This document shows positions 27,392 to 36,827 of a stretch of DNA of 64,000 nucleotides, in pieces. This DNA comes from Cryobacterium soli. Lineage in GTDB: Bacteria; Actinomycetota; Actinomycetes; Actinomycetales; Microbacteriaceae. Position 1 is the stretch's first letter, and each line of letters starts with the position of its first letter. The position numbers were made by a program, and so were the translations under genes. The DNA lies in NCBI RefSeq assembly GCF_003611035.1, contig NZ_CP030033.1, positions 1,054,001 through 1,118,000 on the forward strand, written 5' to 3'. Under the pieces are notes generated by a model. That model saw only the letters and a program-made list of their open reading frames with translations. It was not told the DNA's origin and did no database searches.

Positions 27392-27841
27392 ATGACAGGT
27401 CGACGAACGCCGGGCATGGCATGGACCGCAGCGGCAGTGGTGGTGGTGTGCTGCCTCGGGCTGACGGGCTGTGCGGCGGACTCCACCTCCCTGGTGCGAG
27501 ACTTCCTGGCCGGCGACCGCCAGCCCGACGACACACTTCCTTCGAGCACCGGGACGCCCGGCATGGACGACCAGTCGACCCGTCTGGCGGGTTCACTGGA
27601 CGGCACCAGCTACTACCTGGCCGAGTATGTCCAGCCCGAGACCGGAACTCCCGGCATCTGTCTCATCCTGGTCGCCACGGGCACCGAGTTCGCGAACTCG
27701 GCGTGCGGACCCGCCGAGCAGCTCCGGACCGTGGGCAGCGAGACCGGAGGGGCCACGATTGTGGAACGGGAAGATCCGGTCCCCGATGGTTGGACTCGAC
27801 TGAGCGATTTCCTCATCGTCAACCCCGACGCCCGGCCCTGA
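27392..27841 (+). CDS. predicted lipoprotein
   Basis: The 149-aa protein has a signal peptide (basic start, hydrophobic stretch ~12-25) and lipobox LTGC near 24-27, so it should be anchored to the outer leaflet. The mature part is small, acidic and Thr/Gly-rich with two further Cys (GICLIL and NSACGP) that could pair. I do not recognise the family. It is followed at once by a GGGTC microsatellite. Confidence 0.7.
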   Translation: MTGRRTPGMAWTAAAVVVVCCLGLTGCAADSTSLVRDFLAGDRQPDDTLPSSTGTPGMDDQSTRLAGSLDGTSYYLAEYVQPETGTPGICLILVATGTEFANSACGPAEQLRTVGSETGGATIVEREDPVPDGWTRLSDFLIVNPDARP

Positions 27842-27842
27842 C

Positions 27843-27873
27843 GGGTCGGGTCGGGTCGGGTCGGGTCGGGTCG
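27843..27873. repeat. (GGGTC)n microsatellite
   Basis: Six consecutive 5-bp units right after the lipoprotein stop and 2 bp before the stop of the convergent phosphatase gene. A G-rich run able to slip or form a quadruplex; it lies outside both frames. Confidence 0.9.
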
Positions 27874-27874
27874 G

Positions 27875-28477
27875 CTAGAACAGCAGCGGGTCGGGCAGGC
27901 CGGTGCGGAGCTCGACCGGCAGGTGGCCGAGGTCGTTGTGGGTCACAAGGGACCAGGGTCGGCCGGGCTTCTGCTGCAGCACGGTGAGGCCGCAGTTGGC
28001 CTGGTTGATGCTGATCCACCGCCAGTCCGGGGCACCGAGCACCTCCCGGACGAACCAGGCGATCACGAAGTTGTGCGTGATGAGCAGGTCGTGCCGGGGG
28101 CCGCGGTGCGGGTGCAGGAACTCCGCGACGGCGTCCTCCATCTGTGCCCGACCGGCCTCGATCTCCTCGTCGGAGATCGCGTTGAAGAACGGCGCGTAGG
28201 AGCTGGGCATCTCGGGCGCGCGGCCCGACGGGACGCAGTCGAACAGCAGCGGTGACGCCTCCGGGGTGAGCGAAGGCAGCCGGTCGGCGATGATGGCGGC
28301 GGTTTCCGCGGCCCGCTGCAACGGTGAATGCCAGGCTCCCGTGAACGGCACCCCACCCAGTCGTTCGGCGATCAGGTGGGCCTGCCGTTTGCCCCGCGGA
28401 GACAGCGGGCCGTCCGGCAGGCCGTATTCGGCGTCCTGTTGCTCGCCGTGTCGCACGAGGTAGAGATATTGGGGCAT
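27875..28477 (-). CDS. histidine phosphatase family protein (phosphoglycerate-mutase-like)
   Basis: The 200-aa protein begins MPQYLYLVRHGEQ with the RHG phospho-acceptor (H10) and has a second catalytic His in ITHNFVIAWFVR. Expected phosphomonoesterase with unknown substrate. Minus strand, 79 bp after the M16 protease stop, so possibly co-transcribed with it. Confidence 0.9.
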   Translation of the reverse strand: MPQYLYLVRHGEQQDAEYGLPDGPLSPRGKRQAHLIAERLGGVPFTGAWHSPLQRAAETAAIIADRLPSLTPEASPLLFDCVPSGRAPEMPSSYAPFFNAISDEEIEAGRAQMEDAVAEFLHPHRGPRHDLLITHNFVIAWFVREVLGAPDWRWISINQANCGLTVLQQKPGRPWSLVTHNDLGHLPVELRTGLPDPLLF

Positions 28478-28556
28478 CGTCGCCCTTTCGGTTGAGCTGG
28501 TGCAGGCGTCCGGCCGGGTCTGGGGCCGAACGTGGAACGGTGGGTCCTTCGAGCAG

Positions 28557-29924
28557 TCAGTTCACGGGCAGCGACACGGAGTCGCGGGGGAAGATCCCAT
28601 CGAAGGCGTCGTCGGCGAGGGCACCGACAGCGGAGATGGAGAACGGCCGGGAGACCATCTCGGCGGCAAGCTGCTGCACGTCGTCGGCTGTCACCAGGGC
28701 CAGACGGCGCAGCGCCTCGTCGAGGTCGACGAACTCGCCCAGGGTGATCTCGGACCGGCCGAGCCGGGACATCCGTGTGTCGGAGTCTTCGAGGGCCAGG
28801 GCGGATGCGCCGGAGAGCTGCCCAGAGGCTCGCGTCATCTCGTCGGCGGTGACGCCGTGGTCGGCGAGCCGGTGCAGCTCGGCCATCATGATCTCGGCGA
28901 CCTGCCCCGCCTTCGCCGGCGTGCAGCCCGCGTACATGCCGAAGAGACCGGCATCCGAGTAGCCGGGCGCGAAGGAGTATACGGAGTAGGCCAGGCCGCG
29001 CTTCTCGCGCACCTCCTGGAACAGCCGGGACGACATGCCGCCGCCGAAGATCGAGGTGAGCACGTTCATCGCCACCCGGCGGTCGTCGTTGGCGACGAGG
29101 CCCGGCGCGCCGAGCAGCAGGTTCGCCTGTTCGAGCGGGCGGTGCACGACCGTGACCGGCCGGCCCTGCTCGATCACAGCGGCCGTGCCGGAGCGCCGGC
29201 CGACGGGCGCGGCGGGCACGCTGAGGTCCCAGCCGGCCTGCAGCAGCGCGCGGGTGACGGCGGCCACAAGAACGTCATGGTCGACGGCTCCGGCCACGGT
29301 GACCACGAGGTCCTGCGGGCGGTAGTTGGCCAGGTAGTGCTCCCAGACGGCGTCACGGGTGGCGGCACGAATGGTGTCCGGGCTGCCGCCGATCGGGCGG
29401 CCCAACGGGTGCCGGCCCATCACGGCTTCGAAGAACCGCTCGTTGGCGACGTCGGCCGGGTCGTCGTCGGCCATCGCGAGCTCTTCGAGGATCACGCCGC
29501 GTTCGGTCTCGAACTCGGCCGGGTCGAGCACCGAGGAGGTGATCATGTCGGTGAGCACATCGACGGCCATGGCCAGGTCGCGGTCCTGCACCTTGGCGTA
29601 GTAGCAGGTGTATTCCTTGGCCGTCATGGCGTTGTGCTCGCCGCCCACGGCGTCGAACGCGATGGCGATGTCCAGTGCCGTGCGCTGCTTGGTGCCCTTG
29701 AAGAGCAGGTGTTCGAGGAAATGCGTCGACCCGAAGTGGCCGGGCTGCTCGTCGCGGGATCCCACCGCCACCCAGTAGCCGATCGTGAGGCTGCGGCTGC
29801 CCGGCACCTGTTCGGAGACGATGCGCACACCGCTGGGTAGCACGGTCCGTCGCACCAGGGAATCACCGGCGGCCCGAAACGAGAGTTCGGTTAGGTCAAG
29901 GGGAAATTCAACGGCGCCGTTCAT
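28557..29924 (-). CDS. M16-family zinc peptidase
   Basis: Pitrilysin-type protease. The 455-aa protein has the inverted zinc motif HFLEH at 68-72 and the third ligand Glu in HNAMTAKEYTCYY; the C-terminal half contains the usual R/Y pair (GGGMSSRLFQEVREKRGLAYSVYSF). The gene normally follows pnp in actinobacteria; here three plus-strand and two minus-strand genes sit between. The start at 29924 has only a weak ribosome site. Confidence 0.93.
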   Translation of the reverse strand: MNGAVEFPLDLTELSFRAAGDSLVRRTVLPSGVRIVSEQVPGSRSLTIGYWVAVGSRDEQPGHFGSTHFLEHLLFKGTKQRTALDIAIAFDAVGGEHNAMTAKEYTCYYAKVQDRDLAMAVDVLTDMITSSVLDPAEFETERGVILEELAMADDDPADVANERFFEAVMGRHPLGRPIGGSPDTIRAATRDAVWEHYLANYRPQDLVVTVAGAVDHDVLVAAVTRALLQAGWDLSVPAAPVGRRSGTAAVIEQGRPVTVVHRPLEQANLLLGAPGLVANDDRRVAMNVLTSIFGGGMSSRLFQEVREKRGLAYSVYSFAPGYSDAGLFGMYAGCTPAKAGQVAEIMMAELHRLADHGVTADEMTRASGQLSGASALALEDSDTRMSRLGRSEITLGEFVDLDEALRRLALVTADDVQQLAAEMVSRPFSISAVGALADDAFDGIFPRDSVSLPVN

Positions 29925-30031
29925 ATCGCTTCAACCTTACGACACCCCTGCGCGCGGGCCGGCCTGGCAGCCGGGTCCGTCACCGACCGCACACCGGATT
30001 CGCAGCGAACCGCCCACCGTCACGCGCTGGT

Positions 30032-31120
30032 TCAGGCGGAGACCCGGTCGAGGTCGACCATGTCGGCGCGTCCCAGCCGCACCGAGCCGGCCGCCACGAG
30101 GGCATCAACCTGGTCTGGGCGGCTCGCGCTGGCCACCGGGGCTGCCACGCCGTCCCGGGCCAGCAGCCAAGCCAGCGCGATCGAGGACGGTGCGACCCCG
30201 TGGTCTTCAGCGATGCGCTCGACGGTGCCCAGGACCTTGAGCCCGGTGCGGTTGAGGTACGCGGATGCGCGCCCAGCCCGGATGGTGTCGGTGAGGTCGG
30301 CCTTGGAATGGTACTTGCCCGTGAGAAAACCGTGGGCGAGGGCGAAGTACGGCATGACCGCCAGACCCTGCGCTCGGGTGACCAGCGCCAGCGACGATTC
30401 GAAGGAGACCCGGTTCATCAGGTTGTACGGCGTCTCGATGGCGGCGAACCGGGGCAGTCCGTTGGCGGCGAGCACCCGGGCCTCCATGAGCCGTTCGGCG
30501 GTGAAGTTGGACGCGGCGATGTACCGCACGGTGCCTGCCCTGATCAGGGTCTCCATGGCGCCGAGGCTCTCCTCGAGGGGAACGTCGAGGTCGTCGTAGT
30601 GGAAGTGCAGCAGGTCGATCCGGTCGGTGCCCAGACGCTCGAGCGACGCGTGCACGGCGCCGACGATGCTGCGCGGGGAGAGCCCGGGGTTGTCCCGGTT
30701 GCGGCCGATCTTGGTGGAGATGACGATGTCGTCTCGCACGCCGCGGGTGCGCATCCACGACCCGATGAGCACCTCGCTGCGGCCGGCGGCGTAGCTGTCC
30801 GCGGTGTCGAGCAGGTTGCCGCCGAGTTCGAAGTGCCGGTCCAGGATCGCCATGGCGGTGTCGCCGTCGGTGGTCCAGCCGAACACGCTGCAGCCCAGCG
30901 CCAGGGGGTGCACCCGCAGATCGGTGTCGCCGAGGGTGCGCCGCACCGCCGTCGCCGTGCCGGTCGAACCAGCGGGGAGGCGTACGGGGCCGGTGTGCTG
31001 CACCTGCACCGGACGGGTCTGCAGGATCAGGGCCTCCAGTGCCGCGCTCGTCGTCTCGGAGCGGGATTCACCGGTGCCGCGAGCCATCCGGACGCTGCCT
31101 GTCCCCGCGCTGCCACTCAT
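30032..31120 (-). CDS. aldo/keto reductase
   Basis: NADPH-dependent oxidoreductase of the (beta/alpha)8 AKR superfamily. The 362-aa protein has the catalytic region: Asp and Tyr in NLLDTADSYAAGRSE, Lys in VISTKIGRN, His in LLHFHYDD. About 70 residues precede the barrel. The start MSGSAGTG (31120) is chosen; the frame runs 64 codons further upstream without AKR similarity. It is divergent from the glutathione peroxidase gene. Confidence 0.88.
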   Translation of the reverse strand: MSGSAGTGSVRMARGTGESRSETTSAALEALILQTRPVQVQHTGPVRLPAGSTGTATAVRRTLGDTDLRVHPLALGCSVFGWTTDGDTAMAILDRHFELGGNLLDTADSYAAGRSEVLIGSWMRTRGVRDDIVISTKIGRNRDNPGLSPRSIVGAVHASLERLGTDRIDLLHFHYDDLDVPLEESLGAMETLIRAGTVRYIAASNFTAERLMEARVLAANGLPRFAAIETPYNLMNRVSFESSLALVTRAQGLAVMPYFALAHGFLTGKYHSKADLTDTIRAGRASAYLNRTGLKVLGTVERIAEDHGVAPSSIALAWLLARDGVAAPVASASRPDQVDALVAAGSVRLGRADMVDLDRVSA

Positions 31121-31310
31121 ACCGTCACCACCCTCGAACGGGTGGCGCTCTTTCGGCGCCGACCCCTGTACAGCCGAGAATAACCCGATCCTGGATTTCC
31201 GCTGGGGGCGCGCGGCAAGCGTTACCGAAACGTTCGGGATTACCCCCCGATCGGCCGGAAATGCCGCCGGGTCCGGCCTGTTCCGAGGTGCCGGGAGTAA
31301 TCTGTTGCCC

Positions 31311-31814
31311 ATGTCCGCCTCCCCGCTCTACGACATCCCGCTCACCCTCATCGACGGCACACCCACCACCTTCGGCCGCTTCGCCGGCAAGACCGTGCTC
31401 GTGGTCAACGTGGCCTCCAAATGCGGTTTCACACCCCAGTACGCAGGGCTGGAGGCGCTCTACAAGCGTTACGCCGACAGCGGCCTGGTAGTGCTCGGCC
31501 TACCGTGCAACCAGTTCATGGGCGAGGAACCCGGCACCGAAGAGGACATCCAGCAGTTCTGCGAGCTCAACTTCGGCGTCACCTTCCCGCTCACCGCCAA
31601 GGTGGACGTGCGCGGCAAGCATCAGCATCCGCTCTACGCCGAGTTGACGAAATTCAAGAAGGGCGTGCTGCCCGGCCTGATCAAGTGGAACTTCGAGAAG
31701 TTCCTGGTGAACTCCGACGGCGTGATCGTCGACAGGTTCGCGTCAACGGTGGAGCCGGAGTCCGCCCAGCTCGTCGCGGCGATCGAGCAGTCCCTGGCCC
31801 GCACCGCGGCCTGA
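31311..31814 (+). CDS. glutathione peroxidase-family protein (thioredoxin-dependent peroxidase)
   Basis: The 167-aa protein has the catalytic Cys (not Sec) at C38 in ASKCGFT, Gln Q68 in LPCNQF and Trp in KWNFEKF. As in bacteria without glutathione, the reductant is probably thioredoxin or mycothiol. TAATCT ends 7 nt before the ATG, indicating leaderless translation. The stop is 4 bp from the convergent pterin/VOC gene. Confidence 0.93.
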   Translation: MSASPLYDIPLTLIDGTPTTFGRFAGKTVLVVNVASKCGFTPQYAGLEALYKRYADSGLVVLGLPCNQFMGEEPGTEEDIQQFCELNFGVTFPLTAKVDVRGKHQHPLYAELTKFKKGVLPGLIKWNFEKFLVNSDGVIVDRFASTVEPESAQLVAAIEQSLARTAA

Positions 31815-31818
31815 GAGC

Positions 31819-32481
31819 TCAGGCATCCCAACTGCACACGCAGAGTTCGTTGCCCTCCGGGTCGGCCAGCACCCACCAGTCCGGGGCGTGCTCGTCGGTG
31901 AGCAGCACTCCCCCGACATCGATGACGTCCTGCACGCGCTCCTCGCAATCGGCGACGGGCACGTAGACATCCAGGTGGATGCGGTTGCGTTCCACCCTGG
32001 GCAGGTCCATGTGCTGGAACCAGACCCTGGGGCCCACGCCGCGCGGGTCAGTCAGTTCGGTCTCACCGGGCTCGCCCGACTCCGCGTAGCCCAGCCCCAC
32101 CCGCCAGAACGGGCGCACGGCATCCGCGTCTGCGCAGTCGATGGCGACGTCGATTCTGGTCGGCAGCAGGTGGGTGGCCCGGGCCTCCTGCTTCGCGGCG
32201 AGTTCCTGGATGCGCAGGGCGAGTCGCAGGTCACGCTGGGTGACCCCGGCCACATCGTGGGAGCTGAGCCGGAACTCCACCGCTCCCCACGCCAGGGCGA
32301 CATCGGGGTGGTGGTTCAGCGCCTCGGCGTCGGCGGCCACCGCGTCGACCAGCCGCACGGCTGTCGCGAAGTCGTCGGTGCGGTAGCTGGCGTAGAGGGT
32401 GCCCTCCAGGTGGATGAAGTCGCCCCCGGCCAGCACAGTGTGGGTCTGGGCAGGGGTCAGGGTGTCGCGCGTGTCAGCCAT
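31819..32481 (-). CDS. pterin-4a-carbinolamine dehydratase / VOC-domain fusion protein
   Basis: The 220-aa protein has an N-terminal 4a-hydroxytetrahydrobiopterin dehydratase-like domain (residues ~10-100, NHHPDVALAWGAVEF and SSHDVAGVTQRDLRLALRI), then a glyoxalase/VOC half (~105-220) ending NELCVCSWDA. Fusions of this type are common in actinobacteria and of unknown function; pterin recycling or a regulatory role are both possible. The start at 32481 follows the PCD domain; the frame extends 34 codons upstream with low similarity. Confidence 0.82.
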   Translation of the reverse strand: MADTRDTLTPAQTHTVLAGGDFIHLEGTLYASYRTDDFATAVRLVDAVAADAEALNHHPDVALAWGAVEFRLSSHDVAGVTQRDLRLALRIQELAAKQEARATHLLPTRIDVAIDCADADAVRPFWRVGLGYAESGEPGETELTDPRGVGPRVWFQHMDLPRVERNRIHLDVYVPVADCEERVQDVIDVGGVLLTDEHAPDWWVLADPEGNELCVCSWDA

Positions 32482-32636
32482 GCGCCTACTCTTCCGCGCC
32501 CAGCCGACCCGGTCAACCCGAGCGAGGCGAGCCAAAGACGCTGCGGCGCCGGCCGTGCGGTTCGCACGGCTCGATTCGGGCACGGTGGGCAGTGTGCCCT
32601 GTTCAGGGGGTAACCCGCGTGCTACGGTCAGGCACT

Positions 32637-33116
32637 ATGCACCACCTGGACCGAGTCGACCTCGAGCTGCTCCGAGCCCTCTGCGCCAAGCCCGACAGCA
32701 CCTACGTGGGTCTGGCGCAGACCCTCGGGCTCTCCCGCAACACCGTGCAGGCACGGATGACCCGGCTCGAGGAGTCGAAGGTGTTCCTCGATTTCGACCG
32801 GCGGATCAACCCCGTCGTGCTCGGCTACCCCCTGACGGCGTTCATCGAGGTGTACATCGCACAGAAGAAGGCCGCGGAGATCATCGCCGAACTGGTCTTG
32901 ATCCCCGAGATCGTGCAGGCACACGGCATGAGTGGCGCAGCCGATCTCCTCGTGCGAGTGGCCTGCGCCGACGCAGAGGACCTCTTCCGGATCGACCGCA
33001 CCATCTTGGCCTGCGACGGTGTGGAACGCACCGAGACGTCCCTGGCGATGGGCGAGCTCATCCCGTACCGGGTGACTCCGCTGCTCGACCGGGGCATCCA
33101 GCCCAAGACCGTCTGA
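32637..33116 (+). CDS. Lrp/AsnC-family transcriptional regulator
   Basis: The 159-aa protein has an N-terminal HTH (VGLAQTLGLSRNTVQARMTRLEES, residues ~26-49) and a C-terminal RAM ligand-binding domain (VLGYPLTAFIEVYI; GAADLLVRVACADAEDLFR). Ligand is likely an amino acid. TACGGT ends 8 nt before the ATG; no SD is seen. Target genes unknown. Confidence 0.9.
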   Translation: MHHLDRVDLELLRALCAKPDSTYVGLAQTLGLSRNTVQARMTRLEESKVFLDFDRRINPVVLGYPLTAFIEVYIAQKKAAEIIAELVLIPEIVQAHGMSGAADLLVRVACADAEDLFRIDRTILACDGVERTETSLAMGELIPYRVTPLLDRGIQPKTV

Positions 33117-33129
33117 CGGCGCACGCGAA

Positions 33130-33161
33130 AAGGCCCGCCCTGCCGAAGCAGGACGGGCCTT
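33130..33161. terminator. bidirectional terminator, lrp-like/pnp
   Basis: Stem aaggcccgccctgc / gcaggacgggcctt with a cgaa tetraloop (two opposed bases bulge the stem), between the convergent Lrp gene and pnp. Confidence 0.8.
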
Positions 33162-33208
33162 CCGTCTGACCGGCACACCTGGCGAGAGGTGGCCGGCAGA
33201 ACTAGTGA

Positions 33209-35497
33209 CTAACCTTCGGCCGGAGCTTCGGGTCCCTCGGATGCGGCGTCGCGACCTTGCGTGTCGGCCTCATCGGCGAGGACCGGGGCGAGCGAAAGCT
33301 TGCCACGGTCGTCAATCTTGGTGATCTCAACGAGGACCTTCTGGCCCACGCCGAGGACGTCTTCGACGTTCTCCACGCGCTTGCCGCCGGCGAGCTTGCG
33401 CACCTCAGAGATGTGCAGCAGGCCGTCCTTGCCCGGGAGGAGCGAGACGAAGGCGCCGAAAGCGGCGATCTTCACGACAGTTCCGAGGAACTGCTCGCCA
33501 ACCTCGGGGTTGGTGGGGTTTGCGACGGAGTTGACCATGATGCGCGCGGCCTCGGCCGAGGGACCATCGACGGCGCCGATGTACACGGTGCCGTCTTCCT
33601 CGATCGAGATGTCGGCGCCGGTCTCGTCCTGGATCGAGTTGATCATCTTGCCCTTCGGGCCGATGAGCTCGCCGATCTTGTCGACGGGGATCTGCACGCT
33701 GATCACGCGGGGCGCGGTCGGTGCCATCTCGTCGGGCTTGTCGATCGCGGCGTTCAGCACGGCGAGGATCGTCGTGCGAGCATCCTTCGCCTGCGTCAGC
33801 GCGCCGGCCAGGACCGACGCGGGAATGCCGTCGAGCTTGGTGTCGAGCTGGATCGCGGTGACGAACTCGCTCGTGCCGGCAACCTTGAAGTCCATGTCGC
33901 CGAGGGCGTCTTCGGCACCGAGGATGTCGGTCAGGGCCGCGTAGCGGGTCTGGCCGTCGACGGTGTCGGAGATGAGGCCCATGGCGATGCCGGCGACCGG
34001 GGCGCGCAGCGGCACTCCGGCGTTCAGCAGCGACAGGGTGGAGGCGCAGACGGAACCCATCGAGGTGGATCCGTTGGAGCTGAGCGCCTCGGAGACCTGA
34101 CGGATGGCGTACGGGAATTCCTCACGCGTGGGCAGCACGGGAACCAGGGCACGCTCAGCGAGCGCTCCGTGGCCGATCTCGCGACGCTTCGGCGTGCCCA
34201 CCCGACCGGTTTCACCGGTGGAGTAGGGCGGGAAGTTGTAGTTGTGCATGTAACGCTTCTTGGTGACCGGGCTCAGGGAGTCGATCGTCTGCTCGAGCTT
34301 GAGCATGTTCAGCGTGGTGACACCCAGGATCTGGGTCTCGCCGCGCTGGAAGATAGCGGAACCGTGCACGCGCGGGATGACCGCGACCTCGGCGTCGAGC
34401 GGGCGGATGTCGGCCAGGCCGCGTCCGTCCATACGAACACCCTCGTTGAGCACGCGCGAGCGCACGACGAGTTTGGTGACGGACTTGTACGCCGCGCCGA
34501 CCTGGTTGTTGGCCGTCGCGGGCAGTTCGCCGGCTTCGACCTTGGCCGCGATGGCGGTCTTGACGGATGCCTTGAGCACGTCGTCGGCATCCTGACGCGC
34601 GATCTTGTCGGCGATGACGTAGACGTCCTTGAGGCCGTCGTACGCCAGGGCTGCGACAGCGTCGTAGACCTCGGTGGTGTACGGCGGGAACAGCGGGTAG
34701 TTGCCGGTGGGCTTGGATGCCGCGGAGGCAACCTGCTGCTGGGCGACGATGAGCTGCTTGATGAACGGCTTGGACGCCTCGATACCCTCGGCGATGACCT
34801 CTTCGTTCGGCTTGATGGCGCCGCCCTGGATCAAGGTCCAGGCGTTGTCGGTCGCTTCGGCCTCGATCATCATGATCGCGACGTCTTCGCTGCCATCGGC
34901 ATCCGTCACAACGCGGCCGGCGACGACCATGCTGAACACGGCCTCTTCAACCTGCGAGTGCTTCGGGAAGGCGACCCACTGGCCGGAGCCGTTGTCGTCG
35001 GGGATGAGGGCGACGCGGACGCCACCGATCGGGCCGGAGAACGGCAGGCCGGCGATCTGGGTCGACATGGACGCGGCGTTGATGGCCAGGACGTCGTAGT
35101 ACTCGTCGGGCGCGATGGCCAGAACGGTCACGACAACCTGGATCTCGTTGCGGAGTCCGTCGACGAACGACGGGCGCAGCGGCCGGTCGATCAGACGGCA
35201 GGTGAGGATCGCCTCGGTCGACGGGCGACCTTCGCGGCGGAAGAAGCTGCCCGGGATGCGGCCGGCGGCGTACATGCGCTCTTCGACATCGATGGTCAGC
35301 GGGAAGAAGTCGAAGTTGTCCTTCGGCTGCTTGCTGGCGCTCGTGGCGGAGAGAAGCATGGTCTCTTCGTCAATGTAGGCGGCGGCTGAGCCCTGCGCCT
35401 GCTGGGCGAGACGCCCGGTTTCGAAACGGATGGTGCGCTTGCCGTACTTGCCGTTGTCGATAACGGTCTCGGCGAACGTGATTTCTGGACCCTCCAT
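33209..35497 (-). CDS. pnp: polyribonucleotide nucleotidyltransferase (PNPase)
   Basis: Phosphorolytic 3'-5' exoribonuclease and degradosome core. The 762-aa protein has two RNase PH domains, the KH domain with [14 protein letters not shown] near 607-620 and the S1 domain ([12 protein letters not shown], ~670-730); the tail is acidic. The start [12 protein letters not shown] (35497) is preferred, with AAAGGAG about 11 nt before it; a longer frame to 36082 is not PNPase-like. In most actinobacteria rpsO lies just upstream; here it is 16 kb away. Confidence 0.96.
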   Translation of the reverse strand: MEGPEITFAETVIDNGKYGKRTIRFETGRLAQQAQGSAAAYIDEETMLLSATSASKQPKDNFDFFPLTIDVEERMYAAGRIPGSFFRREGRPSTEAILTCRLIDRPLRPSFVDGLRNEIQVVVTVLAIAPDEYYDVLAINAASMSTQIAGLPFSGPIGGVRVALIPDDNGSGQWVAFPKHSQVEEAVFSMVVAGRVVTDADGSEDVAIMMIEAEATDNAWTLIQGGAIKPNEEVIAEGIEASKPFIKQLIVAQQQVASAASKPTGNYPLFPPYTTEVYDAVAALAYDGLKDVYVIADKIARQDADDVLKASVKTAIAAKVEAGELPATANNQVGAAYKSVTKLVVRSRVLNEGVRMDGRGLADIRPLDAEVAVIPRVHGSAIFQRGETQILGVTTLNMLKLEQTIDSLSPVTKKRYMHNYNFPPYSTGETGRVGTPKRREIGHGALAERALVPVLPTREEFPYAIRQVSEALSSNGSTSMGSVCASTLSLLNAGVPLRAPVAGIAMGLISDTVDGQTRYAALTDILGAEDALGDMDFKVAGTSEFVTAIQLDTKLDGIPASVLAGALTQAKDARTTILAVLNAAIDKPDEMAPTAPRVISVQIPVDKIGELIGPKGKMINSIQDETGADISIEEDGTVYIGAVDGPSAEAARIMVNSVANPTNPEVGEQFLGTVVKIAAFGAFVSLLPGKDGLLHISEVRKLAGGKRVENVEDVLGVGQKVLVEITKIDDRGKLSLAPVLADEADTQGRDAASEGPEAPAEG

Positions 35498-35774
35498 ATG
35501 GGGGTTCTCTCCTTTGTTTAGACTCGTTTGCCCGTGTGGCGCGCGAGTGGGACATCGGAGCAGGATCAGGCAGAACATGGCTGCCGAACATGTGTTGGGC
35601 GCCGACGTTGCTGGCCACCAGTAGAAATTCACCAACGTCGCGTGCCTGGCATTCGTGTTTTGTGAACACTGTCGCGTTGGGAAACCACCACCGAGGACCA
35701 GCGTCCTGCCGGTCTGCTCCGGGTAAAGCGGGTAGATCCGAAGAACTACCTGCCCAAGCCTAGCAGAACAGGGG
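35498..35774 (-). promoter_or_regulatory. pnp 5' leader region
   Basis: 277-bp gap after pyrK with a perfect 8-bp stem cgacgttg (35603-35610) / caacgtcg (35633-35640) in the middle. Bacterial pnp leaders often form a stem that PNPase and RNase III act on for autoregulation; that this one does so is inference. Confidence 0.45.
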
Positions 35775-36827
35775 TTAATCGATAGGGATCCGGGCGTCGA
35801 AGACCGGCCCGTCGGCGCAGACCAACGGACCTTCCACACTCGGGTCGGTGCGAACCGGGGCGGCGCAGCCGTGGCAGTAGCCCAGGCCGCACGCCATGTG
35901 CGCCTCGAGCGAGGCCTGCACGGGCACGCCCCAGTGCGCGCCGAGCTCTGCGGCGAGCCGGGCGAGCACGCCGGCCCCGCAGACCAGGACAACGTCGGGT
36001 GGGGTGGCCTCGGGCGTGGAGCCGTCGAACTCGGCGCGCAGCCGGGCACCGAGGGTGTCCAGCCCGCTCGAGCCGTCGTCATCCGTGGCCTCGATCACCC
36101 GCACGCCGAGTTCGGCGCAGTCGGTTCGGCCGAGCAACTGCTCGGGGCGTTGGCCGCTGAGCACCATGGTGGTGCGGATGCCCGCTGCCGCGGCATCCTC
36201 CGCGGCGCCCATCACGCCGCAGATGCCGACGCCGCGGCCGATCAGCAGGGCGGTGCGGGTGCCACGCGGGAACTCGAACCCGCGGCCGAGCGGACCGGTG
36301 ACCTGCAGGCTCCCGCCGACCGGAACGGCAGCCAGGGCGCGGGTGCCGCGGCCGACGACGCCGTAGATGAGCTCGACAGTGCCGGCGATTGCCACGGTCG
36401 CAAGCTGGTCCGCGGTGGCGGGGCGTGCCGGAGCGGCCAGGCGGCGTCGGTGGATCGCCATCGGCCGGGGCAGCAGGACGGTGTCGCCGCCGTTGGGCGG
36501 CACCGTGATCATGAGGAACTGGCCGGCCTGGGCCGCAGCGGCGATGGCGTCGCTGGCCAGGACCAGGCGGCGGTAGCGCTCCCCCGCCGGCTCGTGCACG
36601 AGCACCTCGGCGTCGTCCCAGACCGGTTGCGGGCGCGGCACCAACGAGCGCGGGCGCACCGAGATGAGCCCGTCGAGCGCCGCCGCATCCGCCTCGGCAA
36701 ACGCGCGCTGGCGTGCGGCGGCCGCGCGCCGGGCGGCGTCAACCTCTCTCCGCTGGTCGAGCCCCTTCCGCCCGTCGAGCTCGTCGACTAACGACGGGTT
36801 GCGTTCCGAGAACGGGTTCGGGTTCAC
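35775..36827 (-). CDS. pyrK: dihydroorotate dehydrogenase electron-transfer subunit-like protein
   Basis: Ferredoxin-reductase-type FAD/[2Fe-2S] protein expected to pass electrons from PyrD to NAD. The 350-aa protein has about 90 extra N-terminal residues (coiled, Ala/Arg-rich) before the FAD domain, then the NAD-binding region ([13 protein letters not shown]) and a C-terminal [2Fe-2S] motif CGLGYCHGC with a fourth Cys about 15 residues on. The start is GTG at 36827, overlapping the pyrD stop (GTGA). An ATG at 36884 is upstream in frame but would overlap pyrD deeper. Longer than typical PyrK (~260 aa). Confidence 0.85.
   Translation of the reverse strand: MNPNPFSERNPSLVDELDGRKGLDQRREVDAARRAAAARQRAFAEADAAALDGLISVRPRSLVPRPQPVWDDAEVLVHEPAGERYRRLVLASDAIAAAAQAGQFLMITVPPNGGDTVLLPRPMAIHRRRLAAPARPATADQLATVAIAGTVELIYGVVGRGTRALAAVPVGGSLQVTGPLGRGFEFPRGTRTALLIGRGVGICGVMGAAEDAAAAGIRTTMVLSGQRPEQLLGRTDCAELGVRVIEATDDDGSSGLDTLGARLRAEFDGSTPEATPPDVVLVCGAGVLARLAAELGAHWGVPVQASLEAHMACGLGYCHGCAAPVRTDPSVEGPLVCADGPVFDARIPID

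Noticed and set aside
33257..35389. 710-codon plus-strand frame opposite pnp
   Set aside because: Shadow of a strongly supported PNPase gene.
35498..36082. N-terminal extension of PNPase (195 codons)
   Set aside because: Overlaps pyrK on the same strand out of frame and is not PNPase-like.
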